Numbered from the stretch's first letter, positions 9,241-21,415 are shown. The stretch is 64,000 bases of DNA from Aquarana catesbeiana (GCF_042186555.1 NC_133327.1:328092300-328156299), one strand, 5' to 3'. The notes: generated from the letters alone by a model not told the origin. Numbers and translations are program-made.

Positions 9241-11039
9241 TGGAGAGTAGTAGCGCCTAGCTGGTTATTCCACTAACCACCTTGCACCATATCACCATAT
9301 TGTTGTGGTCTAATTACTAGATGCAGCGGCCATTTTCTCTGCGCCCTGTCTATCTCCAGTGGTTAGTATAGCGAGGTATAACATATCCATTGATAATCTT
9401 ATTCTTTCAAACTAAAATCAAAGGTATGTGTAATACATAATTGACCTGCATTAACCATCAAAATTCATTTTATCCGTCTGCGTCAGCAGGAATTCAACCC
9501 AAGCTAAAATAAATAACCTGAGTCTGCCAGCGCAAACAGATATATACTCTGCAGGTATATAAACCAATCAGATTTCCTATATTCCCTGTCATCTAATATC
9601 AGACCTAAATGCATACATGTACAAATTCCAAAATTAATATTAACACGTGAACCAATATATATTAAAATTACAAAATTGTAATAAATTATACATTGAATTT
9701 TAATATATATTGGTTCACATGTTAATATTAATATTGTAATTGGTACATATATGCATTTAGGTCTGATATTAGATGACAAGGAATATGTGTTATATGATTG
9801 GCTTAAATACCAGCAGAATAGACATGTGCACTGTCAAAAAATGTGTTTGTTTAAGTATAATTTGTTTTTTTTTTCTTCGTATTTTGAGTCATTCGTTATG
9901 ATCGAAATTCGTAAATTAAAAAATTTGTACATTCGTAAATCTGAAATTCATAAATTAGAAAACTCGTAAGTTAGAAAATTTATAAATTCGTAAATTAGAA
10001 AATTCATAAATTCGAAAATCCGAAAATTAGAAAATTCGGCAATTCGGAAATTTGAAAATTCGTAAATTCGTAGTTTCGAAAATTAAAAAATCCAAAAACT
10101 CTAAAAATTGGAAAATAAGAACGGAAATTAACTAACCAATAATAATTAACTATTAAATTATAGGGATTGGAATTTCCTTTCAAATTTGGCTGTTAGTGAA
10201 CGTAACGAATACGAATTTACCCGAAGTTACGAATTATCCGAAATAACGAATGCCGCATCTAAACAAATGGAACGGAATGAATTAATATTAATAATAAAAA
10301 GTTTTTATTATTATTCTTTATTATTATTAATTTGTTATGTTACATTCATTTAGATACGGCATTCGTTATTTCGGATAATTCCTAACTTCATATAAATTTA
10401 TATTCGTTCACTAACAGCCAAATGTGAAAGGAAATTCCAATACCTATAATTTAATAGTTAGTAACAGTCAAGTTATTATTAGTTAGTTATTATTTCAGAT
10501 TCTCAAATTTTATGATTTTCGTTACGTTCTGATTTTCGTTCTTTTGAATTTTCGTTCTTCAGATTTTCGAATTTTGAATTTCCGAATTTCCTGATTTTAG
10601 AATTTAGAATTTATGATTTTCCGAATTTACGAATTTTCGAATATTCGAATTTATGAATATTCTGAAAAATTTGCTAAAGGGGTTTTAGTTAAAAAACGAA
10701 TTTGGAACAAATAAATTGCACACGTCTACTGCAGAATATATGTCCAGTTGCGCTGGCGGCCTCAGGTTATTTATTTTAGCTTTGGTTGAATTCCTGCTGA
10801 AACAGGCAGATAAAATTAATTTTAATGGTTAATGCAGGTCAATTATGTATTACACATAATCTTATTCTTTCAAATTAAAAGGTATCAGTGGATATGTTAT
10901 ACCTCACTATCCTGACCACTGGAGATAGACAGGGCGCCGAGAAAATAGCCGCCGCATCTAGTAATTAGACCATAACAACATGGTGATGCAGTGCAAGGTG
11001 GTTAGTGGAACAACCAACTAGGCGCTACTGTCCTCCAGT
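9241..11039. repeat. Inner inverted repeat, about 430-bp arms
   Basis: The left arm 9241-9669 pairs with the right arm 9696-9818 plus 10729-11039. The arms include the block for ctgcattaaccatcaaaatt and a hairpin centre rich in A/T. Ignoring the inserted hAT-type element, the arms are 429 and 434 bp long. A transcript across it would fold into a long hairpin. Confidence 0.82.
9819..10728. mobile_element. hAT-type palindromic MITE inserted in a palindrome arm
   Basis: The termini are tagacatgtgca (9819-9830) and tgcacacgtcta (10717-10728), inverted with one mismatch. They are flanked by cagcagaa (9811-9818) and ctgcagaa (10729-10736), an 8-bp duplication with one change. Comparison with the opposite palindrome arm, which lacks the insert, supports these boundaries. 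The interior is itself an imperfect palindrome, dominated by short words such as aaattcgtaaattag and gaaaattcg on the left and their complements on the right, around a centre near 10285. Confidence 0.8.
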
Positions 11040-11114
11040 GGTTTTCGGATGGTACTATATTTAAGGAAGGTTTGTGTGCACTGCTATCCCCTAATGACTC
11101 ACAGAAGACGTCTA

Positions 11115-11975
11115 TTAACCACTTCATCCCTGGAAGGATTTGCCCCCTTAATGGCCAGGCCATTTTTTGTGAGGGCACTGCGTCACTTTAACTGACAATT
11201 GCGTGGTTGTGCAACGTTGTACCCAAACAAAATTGACATTCTCTTTTTTCCCCACAAGTAGACCTTTATTTTTGGTGGTTTACACTTCTGCGGGTTTTAT
11301 TTTTTGCGCTTGAAACAAACAAAGAGTGACAATTTTGAAAAAAAAAAAGTTTTTGTACCTTTTGCTATAACACATATCCAAACAAATATATATATAAAAA
11401 AAAAAAAAATTTTTTCATCAGTTTAGGCTGATATATATTCTTCTACATATTTTTGGTAAAAAAAAAAAAAATCGCAATAGGCGTATATTAATTGGTTTGC
11501 GCAAAACTTATAGCGTCTACAAACTATGGGATAGATTTAGGAACTTTTATTTTTTTTATTGTTTTTACTAGTAATGGCGGCGATCTGTGATTTTTACCGG
11601 GCTCCAACAATGCGGTGAACAAATCTGAATCCAAATTACACCTTTTGCGGACCAGTGACATTATTACATTGATCAGTGCTAAAAAAATGCACTGATCGAT
11701 GTAAAAATGACACTGGCAGGGAAGGGGTCAACACTAGGGGGCGATCATGGGGTTAAATTTGTTCCCTAGGTGTGTTCTAACTGTAGGAGGGATAGGCTGG
11801 CAGGGACATGACAGAGATTACTGTTCCCGATCACTGGGAACAGTAGATCTCTGTCATGTCTCATGTCAGAATGGGGATCCACCTTGTTTACAAAGGCAGA
11901 TCCCCATTCTGACTCTGTACTAAGCGATCACAGGTCGCTGGCGGACATCGAGTTCACCCGACCCGCGGGCACGCT
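11115..11975. mobile_element. TTAA-type frog MITE, right end missing
   Basis: It begins ttaaccacttcatccc at 11115, the same terminus as the complete element at 29304-30432 (ttaaccacttc...ggaagtggttaa). The interior shares segments with 55072-55580 in opposite orientation (the cacgctcctggaa/cgcgggca and ttatttttttta-type blocks). No matching right terminus is seen before the outer palindrome arm resumes at 11976. Confidence 0.6.
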
Positions 11976-12345
11976 CCTGGAAAGGTCTTAGGATGTGGTA
12001 AACAGATATTTTGCCCTATCTTCCTGAGCACTGGGTGATACACCGCACAAGAATTGGAGGACATTGCACCTTTTCTTATCACTCTATGGACTTTTGGTGT
12101 TTTTGGATATTATTCAATATTATTTTGTTTGTCATTTGTCTCATTCAGTTGTGATTATTATTGCACTAGTCAATTAACAGCGCAACACTTTTTGTTTTTT
12201 AGTTTTGGATATTGTGTGCAATTGTGTGAGTGCTGCTGTTTATTCTTTCATTTGATTTCATTATATCAATTTTAAATAAACACCTATTAATTTATGTAAT
12301 AGTATTGTGTACACTAAGTGCAAGCCACTATCAATATATACTTCT

Positions 12346-13250
12346 GGTCAAGGTCCTGCCCCTACAGCTTCACTTTCATTAGGGCAATCCTGACTACATC
12401 TACTGGATGCTCAATAGAAGCTGTTAATGAGATTCATGGCATGTCCAGGCTCATATTCTTTTTAGGAAAACATGACTGGAACATGGATCTGGCAGAGTAG
12501 TGACTTGGGAGCTGATATCAAAGAGACACTTGGCCATAGAAGCATCCATGTACAACAAGATGGCTATCACATCTTCCATTCCTGGATAGGGAGTCATTTC
12601 CTTTGCCATGCTACTGCTTGACTCCTGGCAGTGAGGCATTCTAGTATAACAGCTTGCTCTGTGTATGGTGGGTTTAGTCTCTCTGGCAAAGGCAGAACTC
12701 TTGACAACTCTTGCACAGAGATGGTGACCTTGCCTACCTTGGGTATTCCCTCCTTGTCCCTGTGAGGTTTTTTTTTTTGTCTGCATTAACTCTGTCTTGA
12801 GCTGAGTCACCCCTTCTTTATTTCTCAGGGTGGCTACCTCCCATGGAGCTGTCTGTTTTGTTGCAGGTGGATCTAGTGATTTCTCACTTCTAAGTGGTTA
12901 AATGTCTAATCAAGGCAATCCTGCCTTCCACTGGGAGGTGCAGGGTTAATCTCCTTGTTTCCCCCTCTAGGGCGTCAATCACCAGTTATGCCTGCTGAGT
13001 GGAGGGAATCTCATATATTTAGAACAGGACCTGCAATACCTTGACCCAGACACTCAAGTCCTGACCTGTGTACTTGGGTAATTGTTGCAAAAGGAATCAT
13101 GCCAGAAATAAGGGGGGGCATTATTGCAGGGGTAGTAGGTTGCTTGCTTCCCTCTGAAGTAGTACTACTGGACTCTGCTACACTTCTGTAATCATTGTCT
13201 AACACAGTCCATCTTGTTCACAAATGTTACATTTAAATTTCAACCCAAAA
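12346..13250. other. Unassigned sequence right of the palindromic insert
   Basis: It continues the block at 8011-8679. A 119-codon minus-strand frame (12810-12451) is rich in S, T and K and contains no motif I recognise. It may be a remnant of a mobile-element ORF; I cannot name one. Confidence 0.3.
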
Positions 13251-16200
13251 ATTTTACACAATCCATCCTTTTAGTGTAGCACTGCAAAGTGTTAACTGCT
13301 CATTTATTTTAGGGGTGCAGGACTAAGGAACTTATCTCATTTGCTCCAGCAAGGACCCTCCAGTGGTGAAGCCTGCTATCTAAGGCTCTTGCCTCCTTCA
13401 TGACACAGAGGGACTGCCCACAGCCTAGAGAACTGGGAGAAGAGGAGAAGAGTGTTGGAGCTTAAAAGAGCGGTGATAAGGTACACATTACAGCCTTTTC
13501 AGCACCACCTAAACTTAACAAGCATTTAACCCTTGGAGTGCAGGATGGGGGGGGGGGGGTGCACTGCTTGGAAAGAGTTTTTATGGAGCTGGGCTTAAAT
13601 AGGATAGTTAATCAGTTGAATGATCAGACAGGGAGTAACTGTAACTTGCAGTTTATTAAACAGGTGCAAATTTAGAAGCAATAATGCAAAAGAGAATGGT
13701 AAAAAATGCATATACTGCAGAATAAAGCTCCTGAAAGCTGCACAACATGAACCCTTCACAGCAATGTGCAAAAATGGGAGTTTATGGAAGGGACTTTTGG
13801 AAAGGCACCACTATAACAAAAAAATATATAAAATACAAATGTTTAATTTTATTGAATACAATCTTAAAACAGTGTTTACAAATACATGCAACAGTGATAC
13901 ATGCAAACGTTTGCACAAGGTGATGCAAAGAACAGCTCTGTATCCCAAAATTGTGGGTACCCCTTCACAGCAATGTCTCTGTGACTCTACTATGGTAATG
14001 TAGGACTGCATACTATAGACTCTATAAGACTCTATAACAAGAGTGAGCCTAGCTGAGAATCACTACTTCAGTAAAACAGTACAGAACACAGCTACTTGTG
14101 ATTATCCTCATAATGATCATCCCCTCACAATGAAGTCCAGGATAGAAATGATAACGTAGGTTAACTGCTGGAGGGATCCAAGGCCCAAGGGTAAAGGGCC
14201 ACCCCACTGAAACTGCAGTACTCTGGCAGCATTTAGGGAGGGGCTCCCACTATAGCTGGATCTTTTGGAAAAGCGGCATGCTATTAGGCTCCTCTCCATC
14301 TGCCAGCATGATCATTCTGACAGTGAGGGGCCTCTTGGTTGCAGATCATTTGCCCAGCTACCTCTACTTTACCAGGCGTGGCCTGTCTGAGCTGCTGAGA
14401 GAAGGAAGCTGAGGAACCGACGCTGGAAATGTTCAGGAACCCAGGGAGTTGTCAGAAATGGAGATAAAGAGGCTTCAGCCTACTTATGAGTATGGTGAGC
14501 AAACAGGCACTCACCTACACTTCTACATGTACAAAATATGTTTATTTATACCTATGTAAAATATTTTTTTCCAACATTTTAAGTATACCTACCTTTTGTG
14601 AAAACTCAAATAGAAATATGAAATTAGTTTGCAGAAATAATTTAAAAAACATTGCCGTATGTTAAAAAGGCTGGCTGTTTTAATTCATTATAACTGACTA
14701 AATTGCCATAAACAATGTTCACACGGTGCCAGAGATTACATCAAATCCTCCAGGTTCCCAAGGTAAAGACAAAATGTTCACTAAGGGACTTTTCTTCAAA
14801 AGCATTTCCCCACAGGCACATGCTGAGAAATGAACCCTTTGAAAATGAGGCCCAATATATCTCTCATCTGGTTACGTTTTTTTCCCTGTTGAAGCTCTGC
14901 AATCCTGTTTGAACCACAACATCCCCCCAAGGAATGGACTGTAAGACACAAGAACTCAAGTGGAAGTGTTAGGCCACTAGCTAATGAGTGCAACTGAAAA
15001 CGAGAGCAGGTGATAAATTTAATTACATCTGGATATGACTTTAAGTCCCACATTCATTGACTGATGTCATTTTCCATCAAAATAATGAGAAGTAAGTCTC
15101 TGTACTGCTAGACGTATGTAGCAGAGAAGTGGAGATATGCAATATTAAATTTATTACACATGTGAAAATGGAGCTTCAGCAGTGAAACTAGTAATACATG
15201 AAAATTAACAGCTTTCCTGATACGAACTCTTGTTTCTCATGCTCTTCAAATTTTAGTGGGGTTATTCGTATGTTGTTTGCACCCTAGGGATTAACATCTG
15301 TGTAAATGTAATATTGTAACAGGACCATGCTGATGAATTCAGGAATTGTTCTCTGAGACATTAGCTGCCACATTTCCTTGGACCGATCTTTGTTGCAGGT
15401 GCACTGACCACACACTAATTGGACGGATTATTTTCATAACTTTCTGTGTAGTCTGCAAGGTCCTCCGAAAAAAAGCAGAATTGTTTAAAACAGCTGTTTG
15501 TGCTATGTTTTTACAAAATCTCCAAATTAAACAACGCAATAAGAGGTGTTTTAGTGTTTATTTTAAATCAAGTAAAATGTCCAGTATTTGCAGCGATTTG
15601 CTTCTCTTTTTTTTTTATAGAAAGAGTTATTCAATTCACGTGTCTCAAAAGTCCCCAGCTATTAAAAACATCTGCTTTTTATGTCCAAGGCATAAGAATA
15701 AATTGCTAAGCAGATTAATGAAAGCACCCAATTAAAACTGCTAAGTTAGAATAAAAGCTAAGAGCTAATTGTGGAAAAACACACTTGGACCTCTGATACT
15801 TAATAGTGGGTGTTCCATGAATATACATTTTAGAGTTGTCATCATAAAAATTACATGAATAAACATTTAACCTAAATTTTATATGCATATTTTTATTTCT
15901 ATACGTTCATTTACAGATGTATAGAATTCCTTTCTACTGATTATCTATATGCTTGCTGATATAAATATAATTAAAGGGTAAGCAACATACAGAATGTATT
16001 GGCAACCTTATAAAGCACAATAACAGAATTGACAAGAAATATAATGCAATTTTATTTACTAGCTAATAATAGGGTTTTTAAAATATTACACACTTAGGAG
16101 TACCTACCTTTGCATGCATCATATGTAATAATAAATTGCAATTGTGACCATAGTTGAGCATAAGACAATGTAACTTTGGTAGCTTAGGATCTATGGAAAG

Positions 16201-17825
16201 AGATCATTTAACTTCAAATTCAAAGTCCATTCAGACAGCTGGTTGGTGCGATACAGTGTGGAGATGCAATGTGTTAAGTGTGTGATTAGCTTTCAGTTGT
16301 TCCAGTTAGCTTGTTTTGAAGATCCCTGAGAATGTTTCCATAAAAAAGGATCACAATTTTTATTTTAGTTATATTTGATCTGTATTATGTAACATGCAAA
16401 TCTAAGGCCCGTGCCTTACATTTAAGCAATTTGGTTACCATGATTTATTACAAATACAAATTGCCTTATTTATTTCAATGTTGATGTCATATGAACAGCT
16501 ATGCAGTCTTGAAGCCCTCCAACCCCAAAATATATATTTTGCATCCCTAGGGCAGGTGGCATCTGGGACCATATAAGTGAGTATTTAAATCATCATTGCA
16601 CAGATAGAAAAAAAAAGTTGTAAATCTAACACATTTATTTGTTCTAATTTCATAAATTGGTATAGCAAGATTGTATTCTTGCACCATGATACAGAGTGTC
16701 TCACATATACATATGTATTTTTTTCTGTGTTGTATTGAGCTGCATCAGGTTATTATTCTGTAGTTTGCTAAAATCTAGTGAAGTTTTGGAGTCATTACAC
16801 CTTGTTTACATATGTGACTTGGTATATCCCTATGTCCTCCTTTCCTGTTTAGTCATAGCTCAGTCCTAGCAAGACCTTCCCTGTTTCTTTAATGTTCCCT
16901 TACCGCGTGTTCTGCAGAGACAGGGCTCAGGAAAGTAATTTCCTTCATGACAAAAAAATCCTCTGTACTGCAATTAGCTAAAGTAAAATTGCATTGGATT
17001 CAACTTCTATGTCTTAATAAAAAGTTAGGCTGCCCATGGATGGTGTCAAGTCAGCAGGTGACCAAACAGACTGGGTCTAAGTAAGGAGTTATGTCAATGC
17101 ATTAAGTAGCGTTTGAAAAAAAAACACAGAGTATTGGTTCCTAGTACCTTCTGTACTGTCCAATTCCACATGCCTAATTTTTTTGAAAGAACTGCCCTGC
17201 CACTCAAGGTTTTCACAAGTGGCCATGGATATTAGAGGACAGTCAGATATGCAGACATCCTACCATGTCCTCCAGTTATGTTCCTGATTCTGTCCTGGTC
17301 TGTTGTAAGTAATTTTTTAACATACCTTCCAAAATCATCGCACTGTTAGGTGTCTGTCTCAAAACTATTATGTGAACACAGCTAAATATTTGATTTTGGA
17401 GAGTACTAGTGTTGTGGCTGTAGATACATTGTGGGTCTTAGGCTAAACATAAAGCTGCTTTAAACATGTGCATGTAAGCTTGTAGTCAGTAGCAGGAGCA
17501 CACATCCTAAAGTTACTTAGAGTAGGTGATCTTTACCACAGGAAAGGATGTTCCAAGAAAGGGTCATACTGGCAGGATCACCAGGCACAAACAAAAGCAA
17601 ATAAGCATACAAAAACGACCATGGTTAAGCTAACTTATCGCTTAATTATGATTATGATGATGAGGATGACGTTGGAGGGGTTCTGCTTTTTATTTTAGGT
17701 CTCATTACGTATGGTATATTAGGGATGAGGGTGATGATGATGACCATGACAGTTTTAGTTGAGATAATACACTAATTGTCCTGAAGTCTAAATTACCTTA
17801 GCAATTCATAAGTTTAGTACACACT
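13251..17825. other. Long AT-rich stretch without recognised genes
   Basis: I see no family motifs. Open frames of 127 codons (13620-14003, plus) and 129 codons (15346-15735, plus) have no recognisable domain. Other items are a G-run of 12-13 bases near 13548 and a short TGATGA-rich patch at 17648-17760. CpG is scarce. The 14700-15760 part is compositionally more complex than its surroundings. Confidence 0.4.
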
Positions 17826-18165
17826 ATTGTTTTTTTTTTTTCCTTCAATCCAGCAGGGCTGAATGAAAAAAAACCTGACAGCTCCGGAAGAGCCGCTGTA
17901 CTAACCATGCACAGTTAGTACAGCAATCTCCCCTGCTGTGCTGTTGTGTTCTGACAGGGGGATGGCCCCCCCTGCCAGAACACTTCAGTCAGCGCTCTCA
18001 ACCATTGGCTGAGAGCGCTGATCGGGAGTCGATCAACAGATATTTTTCGGTCATGCCCCATCTGTCCGACCGGCTGCAGTACACACGGGCCAACTGCTGG
18101 CCAATTTCTATTGAACCAGCAGATGCCACCCAACATTCGGCCTGTGTGTACTAGGCTTTAGAGTC
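17826..18165. mobile_element. Fragment of a frog MITE (right end only)
   Basis: The right edge reads cctgtgtgtactaggcttta, close to the inverted terminus of the element at 38214-38646 (gtgtgtacgaggctta). The interior is more GC-rich than the flanks. No left terminus was found, so this is a truncated copy or a relative. Confidence 0.4.
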
Positions 18166-18276
18166 TTACAGTTTTCTGAGTTAGAGGGAAAAAATATCCA
18201 ATGATGCATTAAAAGGGTCGTTCATTTTAATCTTTTTGTTGGTTGGGTGTTAAAGAAGTGTCACAGCTTTTATGAA

Positions 18277-18284
<8 letters not shown>

Positions 18285-18341
<57 letters not shown>
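18285..18341. repeat. (TA)n microsatellite
   Basis: About 28 uninterrupted AT/TA dinucleotides follow a run of A. The Tc1 fragment starts immediately after a TA at its right edge, which matches the TA target of Tc1/mariner elements. Confidence 0.97.
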
Positions 18342-18343
<2 letters not shown>

Positions 18344-18800
18344 GTATCTCACAAAAGTGAGTACACCCCTCACATTATTGTAAATATTTAGTTATATCTT
18401 TTCATGTGACAACACTGAAGAAATGACACTTTGCTACAATGTAAAGTAGTGAGTGTACAGCTTGTATAACTGTGTAAACTTGCTGTCCCCTCTAAATAAC
18501 TCAACACACAACCGATAATGTCTAAACAGCTGGCAACAGAAGTGAGTACACCCCTATGTGAAAATGTCCAAATTGGGCCCAAAGTGTCAATATTTTGTGT
18601 GGCCACCATTATTTTTCAGCACTGCCTTAACCCTCTTGGGCATGGAGTTCACCAGAGGGAGTTCACCAGAGCTTCATAGATTGCCACTGGAGTCCTCTTC
18701 TACTCCTCCATGATGACATCACGGAGCTGGTGGATGTTAGAGACCTTGCTCTCCTCCATCTTCTGTTTGAGGATGCCCCACAGATACTCAATAGGTGTCA
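18342..18800 (-). pseudogene. Tc1/mariner transposon, 3' part of transposase and terminal repeat
   Basis: The right-hand (plus) edge begins ccgtatctcacaaaagtgag, a known Tc1-type terminus, directly after a TA. On the minus strand from 18797 the frame reads PIEYLWGILKQKMEE and then SNIHQLRDVIMEE, the C-terminal transposase block that contains the last acidic residue of the DDE triad in intact members (E of PIEYLW). A TAG at 18702-18700 replaces the usual tryptophan after MEE. Only the last quarter of the gene is present; the rest is lost at about 18800. Confidence 0.85.
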
Positions 18801-18819
18801 GGAAAGGTCTTCTCCGCTG

Positions 18820-18990
18820 GTAATATCGATAATTTGGCGTGCAGTATTGAGGTCCACCAGCAGGTGTCTCCTGGCAGTTCGGAGCTGCTCTTTCCTGCAA
18901 GTATTCTGTCACCTTTGGGCCGCAGTACTGGCGTCCACCAGCGGAGGAATCCTGGCAGTATGGAGCAGGTATTCCCCTCTGCAGACAGGT
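18820..18990. repeat. Imperfect direct duplication, about 80 bp
   Basis: The segments gcagtattgaggtccaccag (near 18840) and gcagtactggcgtccaccag (near 18922) begin two copies of a block that continues through cctggcagt-cggagc. They lie between the Tc1 end and the TTAA MITE. I cannot assign them. Confidence 0.55.
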
Positions 18991-19001
18991 ATCACCTGAC
19001 C

Positions 19002-19515
19002 TTAAAGGGGTTGTAAAGGTAAAAATGTTTTCACCTTAATGCATTCTATGCATTAAGGTGAAAAAACTTTTGACAGTACCGCCGCCCCCAGGCCCCCCGT
19101 TTTACTTACCTGACGCCTCGAATCTTCGCTGCTCGTCCTCGTCATCTTCATTGCAGCTCAGCCTGGTCGCTGATTGGCTGCAGTGGATGGATTGAAAGCA
19201 GCGCAGCCATTGGCTCGCGCTGCTGTCAATCACATCCGATGACGCGGCGTGCCGGGGGGCGGGGCCGAGTGATACAGCGAGCGGCTATAGCCGCCGGCTG
19301 TATCACGGGAGCGCGCCTGCAAGCACTCACCACCGTGCGAGGGAGCTCGCATTAAGGTGGTAAATGCTTGCGGGGAGGAGCTGAAACAGCCGCCGAGGGA
19401 CCCCAGAAGACCAGGTTCGGGGCCACTCTGTGCAGAACGAGCTGCACAGTGAAGGTAAGTATAACATGTTTGTTATTTTAAAAAAAAAAAAAAATTAACT
19501 TTACAACCCCTTTAA
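19002..19515. mobile_element. TTAA-flanked MITE (piggyBac-like target)
   Basis: The termini are ttaaaggggttgtaaag at 19002 and the complement ctttacaacccctttaa ending at 19515, so TTAA lies at both edges. Just inside the left end is a 33-bp hairpin (19031-19063, ttcaccttaatgc...gcattaaggtgaa). The interior is GC-rich. It has gtaagt-type splice-donor words on both strands next to the ends (gaaggtaagtat near 19452 on plus, the complement near 19103). No coding capacity. Confidence 0.78.
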
Positions 19516-20015
19516 TTAGCAGACTTATGTTGCCCTGGTAGTGTTCCTTGAGCCCTGACCTGTATCCTGTTACTCTGATTCCTGATCCTGTAGCCTGAAC
19601 CTGAAGCCTGATTCCTGGAACCTGTTGATCCTGTTTCCTGTCCGTTACCTGAACCCTGGACTCTGGACTCTGAGCCTTGTACCTGACCTGTCCCTCCTGT
19701 GATCCATCCATCCTCTCTTGTCCTGTTTATCTCCCTTCCCAGCTACTGATTCCCTGTTTATGACCCCGGCCTGGCTTGACTACGATTCTGGTACTCCCTC
19801 TTGCTACATATGCTGGTTGGTTTTATATCACTGATTGTTTGGTTGTTCACTCTGTATTGGTGGTGTGTTCACATATGCATTTTCCTTAATAAACTTACTT
19901 TCACCTAATTATGTCTGGTTCACTCTGTCGCAGTCACACAGTTCTGGTCACATCTGGTTCATGACAGAATACCAGGGCCATCCCTGACCAGAAGTGGCTG
20001 CACAGGGGAACCATT
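19516..20015 (+). mobile_element. LTR-like leader upstream of a gag-like ORF (boundaries uncertain)
   Basis: It is a CCTG/TCCTG-rich tract like the LTR leader at 4900-5100. It contains an AATAAA (19888-19893) followed by tgtctggttcactctgtcgc and ends near ggttcatgacagaatacc, which could be an LTR end and primer-binding region. The following ORF starts about 40 bases later. No second LTR is seen because of the gap. Confidence 0.45.
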
Positions 20016-20036
20016 TTGATTCAGTTGGTTGCAAAC

Positions 20037-20915
20037 ATGAATGCCGATGAGGTTATTTATTTTTCTCTGCTGGCATCTGAAAGTAGTGATTATTGCCGCC
20101 AGGCTTTGAAAGGATGGTCTAGTGACCAGTTGTTTGCCACTATATGTTTGGCTCACTCCCTGGTCGATCAGGGTTATATATTGTTTGGAGAGGTGCAGCC
20201 TTTGATCAAGCTATGTACTGAGCTGGCCCTGCCCTGTATTCCAGAGGGCTGTGATGATTTCACTCCTCCTTTTGATATGAATCAGGTTGTATCCCTAGTG
20301 TGGCTTTTTGAAGATGATCCAGCCGATTTTTGTGAGCACTATTTAGCCTGTTTCCCACAGGTGATTGCGGAGTGCATTGTGTCTGCTCAGTCTTTTGTTA
20401 GACAGGGAGATTTAAAAGCACAGTTTGTACAACCTATACTTTCAGCATGGTCTGACATGATGCAAGCAGCTCCAGCCAAACAAACCACCTCTGCCACCAA
20501 ACACCAGCCTACCCAAATGTATGTTTCCCCATCACCCATGTCAACCGCAGTTGCAGCTAAGTATACGCTGCTGCCAACCAAATACTCATATCCCGTCTCT
20601 GCTCCCTGTACCTATCCTGCATTCAACCCACTTGCCTCTTCTCAGCTGCCTACAAACCCAGAAGATCTACCCCCAGCTACTGTTACCTCTTCTCTGCCAT
20701 ATCCCAATCTTCCTTTCCAGTCTGCTGCACCCCTCACCTACAGAGCTTCAGTGGCTAAGCCAAAGAAAAAACGAAAGTTTTTTCCAACCAAGACGATCCT
20801 GCCAGTAACCCAACCTGCCTCTGCACCAGCTAATCCAACCCAGTCTGACATCCCAGTGCCTGCCTTCCAGCCTGATGTCTCGGTGCCTGCCTTCCAGCCT
20901 GATGTCTCGGTGCCT
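20037..20915 (+). CDS. Gag-like protein of an LTR retroelement, partial (runs into assembly gap)
   Basis: The open frame begins at 20016; the second ATG (20037, MNADEVIYF) is equally plausible. About 290 residues are visible before the gap. The N-terminal 150 residues are acidic and helix-rich with clusters of tryptophan and cysteine (for example SLVWLFEDDPADFCEHYLAC). A long P/S/T/Q-rich region follows. Near 20757 comes the basic motif PKKKRK, a classical monopartite nuclear localisation signal. The last visible part is a nine-residue repeat (PAFQPDVSV, 27 bp each), and the gap starts inside this array. Position after an LTR-like leader and the P-rich C-terminal repeats suggest gag. I do not recognise the N-terminal fold. 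Codons read through the gap are meaningless. Confidence 0.5.
20837..20915 (+). repeat. 27-bp coding tandem repeat interrupted by the gap
   Basis: At least two full units (gtgcctgccttccagcctga plus 7 bases) are visible before the Ns and the third is cut. The unit encodes nine residues, like the unrelated-looking array in the gag at 231-830. Confidence 0.8.
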
Positions 20916-21415
20916 NNNNNNNNNNNNNNNNNNNNNNNNNNNNNNNNNNNNNNNNNNNNNNNNNNNNNNNNNNNNNNNNNNNNNNNNNNNNNNNNNNNNN
21001 NNNNNNNNNNNNNNNNNNNNNNNNNNNNNNNNNNNNNNNNNNNNNNNNNNNNNNNNNNNNNNNNNNNNNNNNNNNNNNNNNNNNNNNNNNNNNNNNNNNN
21101 NNNNNNNNNNNNNNNNNNNNNNNNNNNNNNNNNNNNNNNNNNNNNNNNNNNNNNNNNNNNNNNNNNNNNNNNNNNNNNNNNNNNNNNNNNNNNNNNNNNN
21201 NNNNNNNNNNNNNNNNNNNNNNNNNNNNNNNNNNNNNNNNNNNNNNNNNNNNNNNNNNNNNNNNNNNNNNNNNNNNNNNNNNNNNNNNNNNNNNNNNNNN
21301 NNNNNNNNNNNNNNNNNNNNNNNNNNNNNNNNNNNNNNNNNNNNNNNNNNNNNNNNNNNNNNNNNNNNNNNNNNNNNNNNNNNNNNNNNNNNNNNNNNNN
21401 NNNNNNNNNNNNNNN
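20916..21415. other. Assembly gap, exactly 500 N
   Basis: The run of N is exactly 500, a conventional placeholder. The left edge lies in a 27-bp tandem repeat and the right edge inside a palindrome arm, both hard to assemble, so the real length is unknown. Confidence 0.99.

Larger units (their letters stand above)
8680..12345. mobile_element. Large palindromic element with 16-bp target duplication
   Basis: The flanks are atcagtatatacttct (8680-8695) and atcaatatatacttct (12330-12345), one mismatch in 16 bases. Inside, outer inverted arms (8696-8914 and 11976-12202) and inner arms (9241-9669 against 9696-11039) pair, with a spacer of only 26 bp at 9670-9695. The right inner arm is interrupted by a hAT-type element, and the right unpaired part by a frog MITE. 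No protein motif is visible. The long target duplication and arm layout match the Penelope-like elements elsewhere in the window, but no hammerhead or RT was found, so the class is open. Confidence 0.72.

Noticed and set aside
15346..15735. 129-codon frame as a host gene
   Set aside because: No motif, Kozak context or splice sites were recognised, and cysteine/lysine-rich composition follows from AT-rich DNA.
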